A program made the translations under genes and the position numbers. 64,000 bases of DNA, taken from positions 310,001-374,000 of the forward strand of contig CAVOPT010000007.1 in NCBI GenBank assembly GCA_963698165.1, written 5' to 3'. Source of the stretch: JAAYUJ01 sp963698165 (lineage in GTDB: Bacteria; Desulfobacterota; Syntrophobacteria; Syntrophobacterales; Syntrophobacteraceae). The notes beneath the pieces are model-generated. The model searched no databases, was not told the DNA's origin, and saw only the letters and a list, made by a program, of their open reading frames with translations. Each line of letters begins with the position of its first letter. The stretch's first letter is position 1. Below, in pieces: positions 18,839 through 26,828 of the stretch.

Positions 18839-19649
18839 GATTCGACTCGATGAAGTCAGGGTTGAGCACGCCAACGGGAACGGCAACGGGCGCCCGTTCC
18901 GGTTCGGGAGTCCTGAGAGGCGCAATGGAAAAGGGTGCGGGTGCGCCTCCAAGGTTGTCCTTCAAGACATAAACCTTGAAATCGGAGCCGGTGAGTTTGT
19001 GTGTGTCCTGGGGCATTCAGGTTGTGGAAAATCCACTCTCCTGAAGGTGATAGCGGGATTCCAAAAACCCGCCAAGGGGGCGGTGTGGATCGACGACCTT
19101 GAGGTCCATGGTCCCCGACCCAACCACGTCTTTGTTTTTCAGGAAGGAGGCCTCTTTCCCTGGCTGACGGTTGCAGAGAATATCGCTCTGGCCCTCCGAT
19201 CCGTCAAGGACCTTAATGCTCGGCGCAAAAGGACCCAAGATTTGCTATCCCTCGTCGCTCTGGAAGGAGTCGATGGTTATTATCCCCACATGCTCTCGGG
19301 AGGCATGAAACAGAGAGCCGAAATCGCGAGAGCCCTTGCCGCCGAACCCGACGTCCTGCTCATGGATGAGCCGTTCTCGGGACTCGATTACCTGACACGC
19401 CTCCACCTGCGCGAGGAAATGGTCAATCTCCACACCATGTTTCCGGAGATGACCATTCTTTTTGTCACTCATGATATTGATGAGGCCCTCCAGTTGGCGA
19501 ATCGACTCATCATTCTGAGCGACCCGCCGACAACCGTGAAATGCTGCAGACCCATTCAGGTTCCCCATCCCCGAATGCCGACCTCCGCCGAATTGGGGGA
19601 CCTACGTTCACAAATCTATCACCACCTTGGAGTGCACACGGCCCTATGA
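18825..19649 (+). CDS. ABC transporter ATP-binding protein, SsuB/TauB/NrtD type
   Basis: Cytoplasmic ATPase of 274 residues. Walker A GHSGCGKST, Q-loop FQEGGLFPWLTV, signature LSGGMKQRAEIARAL, Walker B VLLMDEP and the switch histidine in FVTHDIDEAL are all present. The likely start is TTG at 18825, inside the end of the permease gene, and there is no better in-frame ATG before the core. The first 40 residues form an odd Gly/Asn/Cys-rich extension (GNGNG..., KGCGCAS) not needed for the fold. Stop and next start overlap as ATGA. Confidence 0.92.
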   Translation: MSRTKIRLDEVRVEHANGNGNGRPFRFGSPERRNGKGCGCASKVVLQDINLEIGAGEFVCVLGHSGCGKSTLLKVIAGFQKPAKGAVWIDDLEVHGPRPNHVFVFQEGGLFPWLTVAENIALALRSVKDLNARRKRTQDLLSLVALEGVDGYYPHMLSGGMKQRAEIARALAAEPDVLLMDEPFSGLDYLTRLHLREEMVNLHTMFPEMTILFVTHDIDEALQLANRLIILSDPPTTVKCCRPIQVPHPRMPTSAELGDLRSQIYHHLGVHTAL

Positions 19650-20680
19650 TGATTCCATGGCTCCAAGGTCCATCCGTCGCACTGCGTATCATCGTCATAG
19701 CCACTGGCTGGCTCTGCCTGATCAGCGTCCTCCATGCGACATTGAACGGGGAGAAGCGGGGTTCTCGAAAGGTGCTGATGGGGTATATGCCCGTTGTCGC
19801 CAACCTCGCCGCTCCCATCGTGGATGCCATAAGCAAGGAAAGAGACGTACACTTCGAAGCGTTGAAATTCGGGTCATTCGCGGAAATGGCTGAGGCTTTC
19901 CGGTCGAAGCACATCCAGGCGGCCTTCATCCTCGCTCCACTTGCGATAGCTCTTCATCAGCAGGGAGTTCCGCTCAAGGTGGTGTACATCGGGAATCGCC
20001 ACGAGAGCACACTCGTGGTGAAAGCCGACATGGACGCCAAAGACCTCCGCGGACTTTCGGACAAGACCATCGCCGTTCCCATCCGGTACTCGGGACACCT
20101 TCTGGCCTTGAAACGCTACCTGCGGCTGAATGGCTTGGACCCACAATCCATCCGTCTCGCGGAAGTGCCTCCACCCGACATGCACGTGGCACTGACCACG
20201 GGAAGCATCGACGGCTACTTCGTGGGAGAACCGTTTGCCAGCAAGTCGCTGAAGAGTGGAGATGCCAGGAGATTCCTGGATGTCGAGGCCATATGGCCCA
20301 AGTTCATCTGCAATCTCATGATCGTTCGGGAGGAACTGATCGCCGACCGCCCTGAATGGGTTCAGGACGTTGTGGCCGCTGCAGCACGATCGGGCCTTTG
20401 GGCGCAAACCCACATCGATGAAGCAGTCCAGCTGGCCAGCCGGTATTGGGGACAAGACCCAGAGATCGTTCGGCTTGCGTTCACCGAACCTCCGGGCCGA
20501 ATTCGCTTTGATCTGTACATGCCCGTGCGGGAGGAACTGGAAGAAATCGGCCACGAGATGCAGTTGGCCGGACTCATTAAAGGGCATGTGGATTTTGCGG
20601 GCATGGTGGATGATCGCTTTGCTCGAAGGGTCGAGCCCGGAGAGGTTCATTCTCTGGCGGGGATTTTCCCGGGCCGCTGA
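19646..20680 (+). CDS. Second substrate-binding protein, NrtA/SsuA type
   Basis: Binding protein of about 344 residues. Its start (ATGATG at 19646) overlaps the ATPase stop. The N-terminus carries a hydrophobic helix (residues 10-32) that may be a signal anchor rather than a cleaved signal. The core resembles NMT1/NrtA proteins: GYMPVVANLAAPIVDA, EMAEAFRSKHIQAAFILAPLAIALHQQGVPL, GSIDGYFVGEPF. This is the binding-protein class that normally pairs with the SsuC/NrtB permease, so it is the more likely transport partner, leaving the PhnD-type protein with a separate role. The chemosensory genes begin 115 bases later on the same strand. Confidence 0.87.
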   Translation: MMIPWLQGPSVALRIIVIATGWLCLISVLHATLNGEKRGSRKVLMGYMPVVANLAAPIVDAISKERDVHFEALKFGSFAEMAEAFRSKHIQAAFILAPLAIALHQQGVPLKVVYIGNRHESTLVVKADMDAKDLRGLSDKTIAVPIRYSGHLLALKRYLRLNGLDPQSIRLAEVPPPDMHVALTTGSIDGYFVGEPFASKSLKSGDARRFLDVEAIWPKFICNLMIVREELIADRPEWVQDVVAAAARSGLWAQTHIDEAVQLASRYWGQDPEIVRLAFTEPPGRIRFDLYMPVREELEEIGHEMQLAGLIKGHVDFAGMVDDRFARRVEPGEVHSLAGIFPGR

Positions 20681-20795
20681 TAAGCCACGGTGAACGCAAC
20701 CGAAAATGGAGGCCAAGCAATGCTCGCGGCAAAGTCATCGCGAAGAACCACGGCAAAGTTCCCACGTCTTCAGAACAGGGGATAGGGTAGAAGTC

Positions 20796-22814
20796 ATGAA
20801 AATCCTCCTATTGGATCCGGGCAAGATTGCCACGGAAACATTTGAGCAAATCGCCTGCACTCTGGACGACTTGAAAGTGGTTCACCCGGAGCAGCCAGGG
20901 GGTGCCCCCGTCGAGTCGAAGGGCATAGACGTCATCATAGGGGTTGAGGATGCCTCCAAACAGGGAGACATCAGGGACCTCCTCCTGTCATGGCGCACCA
21001 ACCCCCACACTTGTCTTGTCCCCTGCTGGATTCTCTCTCACGCGGGACCATTTGAAGAACGGTGCCTTTGGCCTCGGTTGACCATTGATCGTTTTGAAAT
21101 GGCAATGGAAGCGTCCAGCCTCTGCAATTGGCTTTCGGAGGTTGCAGAATGGCAGCAAAATCGCATGAACATTGGAGTGAGCTACGCTTTCTCGGAGCAC
21201 GGCGCTCTTGAACTGGTCACATCCCTGTCCCTTCGGAAGGCCACCGGAAGACTGGCGGTTTTCGATCACGAAGGAAACGAAGGAGCTTTTGTTTTTCATG
21301 GGGGACGGTTGACGGAGGCATCCTTGAGGCATCTCAGGGGTGTCGAAGCTTTCCACGAATTCTTGTCCTGGTCGTCAGGAAGTTACCACTGGAGCCCGGA
21401 CGAGGTCCGCGCCGGCGGGGCGGAGGGAGGCGAAAGCCTCGATCTGCTGATTCCTCAGGGGCTTCAATTGATGAAAGAAGCGAACCTTCTGTATCATTTC
21501 ATCGGGACCCTCGACCAACCCATCACCCGCACCGATTCGGAAGCAGCCCTGGACGATGGGGCGATCCCATTCTATCGAGAGATACGAAAACTGTACCACT
21601 TCATCCAGGGCGATGTTTCGACCCGGGACATCCTAGACATCTCTCCCATTTCGCGTCCCCGAACCATGGGCTGCCTCGCCAAGTGGTTCTCCCTGGGTGA
21701 TCTGCGGACTGTTTCCCGGCGTGAATCCATTCCCAGGCACCGCCTTCTCATCGTGGACGATTCCAAATTGATGTGCAGGGCCCTCCAATCTGTCTTCGCA
21801 GCGGATCCCCGGTTTGAGATCGTCGGGGTCGGGCATGACGGGTACGAAGCCATCAAACTGATCGAAGAGAAACAGCCCGACGTGGTCACCCTCGACATCC
21901 AAATGCCGAGGATGGACGGGCTGACGGCTCTCAAGCACATCATGATCCGCAACCCAAAACCAGTCGTCATATTGAGTGCCTTCACCAGGGAAACCTCCCA
22001 ACTCACGTACGAATCCTTCAAGTACGGGGCGGTCGATGTCTTTGCGAAGCCGGTCTCCGGCACCTTGGAAGCGATGGAGGAAGACGCCTCAGAACTGAGG
22101 AACCGCATCGTCCAGGCCTCCTGCGTGAGAATTGAGGCTGCCCAGTACATCCGCCGTGCCCGCCCAAACGGTTCCCACGGGACGGACAAGGGAGGGACCG
22201 CGGCAGAAGGCACGGGCCTTTCCCAACATGGTGCCATTGTCGCACTGTGCGGGGCAGGGGGATTCCCTTCACTGCTGAAGTTGCTTCTGGCTTTGCCGAG
22301 ATCATCAGGTCTCCCACCATTCCTTGCTTGCATGGCTCTGTCCCGCAAGGTCGTCGAGGCGCTCATCCCCAATCTTCAGAAGGACTCCCTGCTGAGAGTC
22401 GAAAAAATCACCGACAACGCGCCCTTGGCTTCAGGTGGCTGTTACCTGTATTCCCATGAGGATTCCGTTCAAGTTCAACGAGATGAGACCGGCAACAAGC
22501 TCAGGACCTCCCAGAATCATAACGGCATTCGCAGGCCCTTTGACACGATCCTGCGCAGTGCTGCCGATTCTTTTGGAGACCACACTCTGGCGGTTTTGAT
22601 TTCGGGAATTGGCGACGATGGAATAGACGGCATGAGATACGTGAAGGAAAGGGGTGGACAGGCACTGGTTCTGTCCCCCAAGGCTTGCCTCAAGCCCGAC
22701 CTCGCCCAGCGGGTTCTCGGGGAGGGCTTTGCCAGGGAGATCGCGAACACCGCGGAACTGGCCCGATTGCTGGACGGATACCCGAGGCTTTATGCGGGGA
22801 GCTTATCCCGATGA
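20796..22814 (+). CDS. DUF4388-receiver-CheB-like protein with degenerate active site
   Basis: Cytoplasmic protein of 672 residues. Order: an N-terminal receiver-like stretch (MKILLLDPG..., 1-115), a DUF4388/PATAN-like domain (about 125-270), a receiver domain (about 315-430) with IVDDSK, the phosphoacceptor in TLDIQMPRMDG and the lysine in VFAKP, and a CheB methylesterase-like domain (475-665). In the last domain the GASTGG nucleophile loop reads LCGAGG (Ser to Gly) and the QHM loop reads ACM (His to Cys), while the third catalytic position is kept (GIGDDG). Methylesterase activity is therefore not expected. ATG at 20796 (MKILLLD) is preferred over the longer frame from 20706. First gene of the chemosensory set, 115 bases after the transporter. 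Confidence 0.85.
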   Translation: MKILLLDPGKIATETFEQIACTLDDLKVVHPEQPGGAPVESKGIDVIIGVEDASKQGDIRDLLLSWRTNPHTCLVPCWILSHAGPFEERCLWPRLTIDRFEMAMEASSLCNWLSEVAEWQQNRMNIGVSYAFSEHGALELVTSLSLRKATGRLAVFDHEGNEGAFVFHGGRLTEASLRHLRGVEAFHEFLSWSSGSYHWSPDEVRAGGAEGGESLDLLIPQGLQLMKEANLLYHFIGTLDQPITRTDSEAALDDGAIPFYREIRKLYHFIQGDVSTRDILDISPISRPRTMGCLAKWFSLGDLRTVSRRESIPRHRLLIVDDSKLMCRALQSVFAADPRFEIVGVGHDGYEAIKLIEEKQPDVVTLDIQMPRMDGLTALKHIMIRNPKPVVILSAFTRETSQLTYESFKYGAVDVFAKPVSGTLEAMEEDASELRNRIVQASCVRIEAAQYIRRARPNGSHGTDKGGTAAEGTGLSQHGAIVALCGAGGFPSLLKLLLALPRSSGLPPFLACMALSRKVVEALIPNLQKDSLLRVEKITDNAPLASGGCYLYSHEDSVQVQRDETGNKLRTSQNHNGIRRPFDTILRSAADSFGDHTLAVLISGIGDDGIDGMRYVKERGGQALVLSPKACLKPDLAQRVLGEGFAREIANTAELARLLDGYPRLYAGSLSR

Positions 22815-22915
22815 GCCTGTTTTTCCGCGAGAACATTCGGACGAGAGAAAATCGAGAAGATCGAATTCAAAAGAACCCAGACGAGTGATTTCTAACATCA
22901 CCGAGGAGGATGACC

Positions 22916-23500
22916 ATGGGGATACCCTCATTAGCTTCCCGCCTTTCACGGAATGAACGTGAAGAGGCAGAGCAATTCATGCAACTGGTGAGTTTTCGCA
23001 TCGGCAACGAGGAATTTGGAGTGGACATCCTCGTGGTGCAGGAAATCATACGGCTGCCAACCATCACTCCCATCCCCAACGCTCCCAGGTTCATCCTTGG
23101 AATGATCAACCTGCGTGGAAAGATCATACCGGTGGTTGACCTCCGGAAACGTCTCCGGATCAGCGGGAGGAAGCCAAACCAAAACGACCGTAAGACCCGT
23201 GTTTTGATTGTTGAAATGCAATCCAGTGTGACGGGCTTCATTGTCGATTCGGTTTCAGAAGTCATGCGTGTTCCTATGGGTGACATCGAGCCAACGCCGA
23301 ACCTCGTCGTTTCCAGTATCGAAGCGGAGTACATCACGGGAGTAATCAAACTGCCAGGACGCCTCGTGGTCATTCTGGACTTTCACAAGATCTTGCGGCC
23401 GAAGGAACAAAAGGAAGTCCAGAATATGGATATGAGCACCCTCGAAGGAAACCCGGGGACGGAATGCCCGGATATGGATCTGCCCTTACACATGTCCTAG
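22916..23500 (+). CDS. cheW: CheW-type chemotaxis adaptor
   Basis: Adaptor that joins receptor tips to CheA. About 194 residues, longer than the usual 150-170 because of N- and C-terminal tails. Core motifs are clear: LVSFRIGNEEFGVDILVVQEI, IPNAPRFILGMINLRGKIIPVVDLRKRL and VDSVSEVMRVP. The start at 22916 (MGIPSLASRL) lies 7 bases after GAGGAGG; an ATG two codons earlier is too close to that site. It sits between the first CheB-like gene and the receptor gene. Confidence 0.95.
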   Translation: MGIPSLASRLSRNEREEAEQFMQLVSFRIGNEEFGVDILVVQEIIRLPTITPIPNAPRFILGMINLRGKIIPVVDLRKRLRISGRKPNQNDRKTRVLIVEMQSSVTGFIVDSVSEVMRVPMGDIEPTPNLVVSSIEAEYITGVIKLPGRLVVILDFHKILRPKEQKEVQNMDMSTLEGNPGTECPDMDLPLHMS

Positions 23501-23537
23501 CAAACGCAAGTGAAGACCTGCAGGGAGGTAAGAAAAA

Positions 23538-26114
23538 ATGATCAGCATGAAATCGATTACCGGATCGCTCAAGACAAAGCTCCTGGTCGGACTCCTGGCC
23601 ACGATGTTTGTCAGCCTCTCAGTCGTTGGCTACTTAGGTTTTCAACGAATGAAGGCACAACTGGAAGAAGATCAGAATGTTCGGCTGAGCGGCTATTCGA
23701 GGCGCGTTGCCAAAGCGGTCGACATGTTCATGGGCGAGCGCATCGCAGACATCTCCACCTGGGCTACTCTGGATGCCATCGAGACCGCGGCGGACATAGG
23801 CGGTGGACAGGCAGGCGGCAACAAGCTCCTCAATGAGTTCGTGAAGTCTTACGGGACCTTCGATCTCCTGCTTCTCGTGGACCGACACGGCAAATGCATC
23901 GCCGGAAACGCACCTCAGGCACTCGGTCAGAGTCTGTCGAACGAAACCTGGGTGAAGGAGGCCCTGGCCGGAAAGGCTCAGGTTGGGGACTTTGGAATCC
24001 AGCCCCTGCTCAAGACGGTTTTACCCGATTCCCGAGGCTACTCGGCTGTCATCGCCACCCCCGTCTTCGTTCAGAAGGAGATCCGGGCTGTATTAGCCGG
24101 TTATGTACGCTGGGAGAATCTCAGTCAGATCATGGAAGCCTTTCCCGTGGGCAGGACGGGTTACACGTACATGGTTGACCGGGCCGCCGACATGACCGTC
24201 ATCGCCCACCCCAACCGAACCATCGTCGGTCAGAAGCTCAGGGACCCCAACATCAATGTTCCGGCAGCCGCCGATGCATTCGAGAAATCCGATCGCGGCA
24301 TGGTCATGTATCAATTCACAAACCCAGAGACGAAAAAGACGGCGGTCCGTGTTGTCGGATTCATGTACAACGAAGGTCACGGCAAATTCTCGAAAAACTG
24401 GCTGGTAGCAACGGGTGCTGACGACCATGAAGTCTTCCAGGCCATCGCCCTCCAGAAAACGAACTACGGCATCATGTTCGGCGTCTTCTTCGTCGTCTTC
24501 ACCATCGTCTCCGCCGTCTTCAGCCGCATCATCACGAACCCGGTTCTGAGCGCATCGGAAGCCATGACTGCAATTGCCAACGACCTGGATTTCACCCGCG
24601 TTGTCGAGGTCAAAGGGCATGACGAAATCGCTCAAATGCTTACCTCTTTCAACGGTCTGATCAAGAGGCTGCGAGAGACCTTCGGAACGATCGTGGACGG
24701 CAATCGCCAGGTCTCCTCCTCGGTTGGTCTTGTGAAGCAGATCTCGGCAAGAATCGCGGTCAACGCATCCGAGCAGGCCAAGAGGGCCCAGGATATTCTC
24801 AAGCGCATCGAGGTCATGGGGCAAACCGCCGGCGAGGTCCAGAAGAATGCCGTGGAAAGTCAGCAGTCCTACGATGAAACCACCATGTCCATCACTCATC
24901 TCACGACGGAGATTCAAGAGATAGCCACGGCCGCCCAGAACCAGGCCAAAATGGTCGAGGAAGCCCGAGGCATCATCAATCTCATGGGTGAAACGGCCCA
25001 GCAGGTGTCCTTGCGCGCCTCCCAACAGCAGACGGCCGCGGAAGAAACAGGCAGCGCCGCTCAGCAGATGGCCGCCTCCATCAAGAACGTTTCCGACAGA
25101 GCGTCCCTCGCCGGAAAGCAGTCCGACATGTCCTATGAGGCTGCCATTGGAGGGCGCGAAGCGGTTGAACAGGTCGTCCACGGCATGCACAGCATCGGGG
25201 AGAGTTCCGAGCAAATCACCGAAATCATCGAGGTGATTTCAGACATTGCCGATCAGACCAACCTCCTGGCACTCAACGCCGCCATTGAAGCCGCACGCGC
25301 GGGTGAGCACGGCAGGGGCTTCGCGGTGGTCGCCGAGGAAGTTCGAAAACTTGCGGAACGCACCGCCGAATCCACCAAGGAAATCGCTACGCTCATTAGA
25401 ACCAGTGGTGAGCGCGTGAAGGAAGGGACGCATCTCGCCACCTCCAGTCAGAAAGCTCTCGGCGACATCGTTTCGGCAGTTGAACAGACCAACAGCCTGA
25501 TTCGTGAAATCGACCAGGCGATGACCGAGCAGAACGTCGAGATCCTGAGGGTTGAGGAAGCCATGGGGCGGCTCCAGCAGCTCTCCCATGAGATCACCGA
25601 AATGACAGGCCAGCAGGTGCTCCGTCGTCAGAGGGCCGCAAATCTCATGGACGAAATCTACCAGCTTTCCCAGTCGACCTCCACTTCAACCCAGACGCAG
25701 GTGCAGAACGCGGACCAGGTGATGCAGGAAGTGATGAAGTCCAACCGGCGGGCGGAGGGCATCACGCAAATGACCACGCAGCAGAGAGAACGAAGCCAGG
25801 CCCTGCAGCAGATCGTCAACGAAATGAGCACCGTAGCACTCACCAACGCCGCCGGTGCCAAGAACTCTCAACAACAGAGCGATAAGCTGGCCGGCGTTAT
25901 GAACGAATTCAGCACCCTCGTCGGTCAGTTCCGAATCGAAGCGAGCGCTCCTTCCCAGGACACTTCCAGCAAGAGTCCCCAACAGCCGGGCAGCGGGGGA
26001 TCGGTTGACACGGCGAAACCGGCCGCCACCGGAAACGGTGGAGCCGTGACTGGGCAGCTCGGCGATGGAGCGAAGCCGGCGAGCGCAGAAATAAGAGATC
26101 AGGCCGAATTGTAG
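23538..26114 (+). CDS. Methyl-accepting chemotaxis protein, double-Cache type
   Basis: Inner-membrane receptor of 858 residues. TM1 (about 14-34), a periplasmic Cache-type sensor (35-310, with the typical YTYMVDRAADMTVIAHPN segment), TM2 (about 312-332), HAMP (333-390) and a long cytoplasmic coiled coil with the hairpin tip ISDIADQTNLLALNAAIEAARAGEHGRGFAVVAEEVRKLAER. The C-terminal tail (about 800-858) is Gly/Pro/Ser/Gln-rich and does not end in an NWETF-like pentapeptide, so no CheR tether is seen. RBS GGGAGG lies before 23538. The Cache ligand is unknown; the operon context hints at the transporter ligand. Confidence 0.95.
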   Translation: MISMKSITGSLKTKLLVGLLATMFVSLSVVGYLGFQRMKAQLEEDQNVRLSGYSRRVAKAVDMFMGERIADISTWATLDAIETAADIGGGQAGGNKLLNEFVKSYGTFDLLLLVDRHGKCIAGNAPQALGQSLSNETWVKEALAGKAQVGDFGIQPLLKTVLPDSRGYSAVIATPVFVQKEIRAVLAGYVRWENLSQIMEAFPVGRTGYTYMVDRAADMTVIAHPNRTIVGQKLRDPNINVPAAADAFEKSDRGMVMYQFTNPETKKTAVRVVGFMYNEGHGKFSKNWLVATGADDHEVFQAIALQKTNYGIMFGVFFVVFTIVSAVFSRIITNPVLSASEAMTAIANDLDFTRVVEVKGHDEIAQMLTSFNGLIKRLRETFGTIVDGNRQVSSSVGLVKQISARIAVNASEQAKRAQDILKRIEVMGQTAGEVQKNAVESQQSYDETTMSITHLTTEIQEIATAAQNQAKMVEEARGIINLMGETAQQVSLRASQQQTAAEETGSAAQQMAASIKNVSDRASLAGKQSDMSYEAAIGGREAVEQVVHGMHSIGESSEQITEIIEVISDIADQTNLLALNAAIEAARAGEHGRGFAVVAEEVRKLAERTAESTKEIATLIRTSGERVKEGTHLATSSQKALGDIVSAVEQTNSLIREIDQAMTEQNVEILRVEEAMGRLQQLSHEITEMTGQQVLRRQRAANLMDEIYQLSQSTSTSTQTQVQNADQVMQEVMKSNRRAEGITQMTTQQRERSQALQQIVNEMSTVALTNAAGAKNSQQQSDKLAGVMNEFSTLVGQFRIEASAPSQDTSSKSPQQPGSGGSVDTAKPAATGNGGAVTGQLGDGAKPASAEIRDQAEL

Positions 26115-26351
26115 CATCGGTTTCCGTCCTCCCCCGGAACAGTGAGAGCACCGCGCTGGTCCAGGGCGGCTGAAACCATGCCATTACTCCAATGACGTCC
26201 CCCTCTGTTGGGCTACCGGCAGCGGGGGCCAAAGATGGGACGTTCTCCTCACACTCCTTATTCAACTCCGCATCGGGTGCGGTCAGTCACTCAGTGGGAG
26301 AAGTGGGGAGGGGAAGAGCGCCGAACGGCTCCTTGTCGAAGGCTTTCACAG

Positions 26352-26708
26352 ATGTCCAAGCGTGTTCTCGTGGTAGATGATTCGAATTTCATGCGACATC
26401 GCATGGTTCAGTGCCTCACCGAGGCCGGTCACCAGGTGGTGGGAAAGGCAAAGGACGGGAACGAGGCCGTTGAGCTCTATCGGCAGGCAAGGCCCGACGT
26501 TGTCACCATGGACATCACCATGCGAGGGAAGGACGGAATCGCCGCGGCAAAAGACATTCTAGCCTCGGATCCGGATGCGACGATCATTTTCTACACCCTC
26601 CTGGATGTCTCCAGCTTGGTGGAGCGGATTCAGAAGCTTCCCGTCAAGGACGTGATCAGGAAGGGCGATGAGGCAACCTTGTTGCGCACCCTCTCCGCAA
26701 TGGGATGA
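26352..26708 (+). CDS. CheY-like single-domain response regulator
   Basis: Stand-alone receiver of 118 residues. D9-D10 acidic pair, phosphoacceptor D54 (VTMDITM), T82 (FYTLLD) and a lysine at about 104 (VIRKGD). The usual KP after the conserved lysine is absent (RKGD), a modest departure. The start at 26352 (MSKRVLVVDD) is chosen because the upstream in-frame extension has no family match. It lies 237 bases after the receptor gene and 120 before cheA. It is the only free CheY in the cluster and is likely to be the diffusible output or a phosphate sink. Confidence 0.92.
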   Translation: MSKRVLVVDDSNFMRHRMVQCLTEAGHQVVGKAKDGNEAVELYRQARPDVVTMDITMRGKDGIAAAKDILASDPDATIIFYTLLDVSSLVERIQKLPVKDVIRKGDEATLLRTLSAMG

Positions 26709-26828
26709 GTCGTCGTCTGAATCCCCTCTCGCCCTGAAGGGTTGATCGTGCTTTCAACGCGAATGAATGTAGGACCTCGGGCCAAGCCGGGGACCTGTCA
26801 ACCTTATTCGCCGCAGATTGAGGACATT

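Noticed and set aside
18825..18950. Metal-binding N-terminal domain in the ABC ATPase because of CGCA
   Set aside because: Only two adjacent cysteines in a Gly/Asn-rich extension, not enough for a metal site.
24093..25214. Minus-strand frame of 373 codons inside the receptor gene
   Set aside because: Antisense shadow of a long coiled-coil coding region; no recognisable domain.
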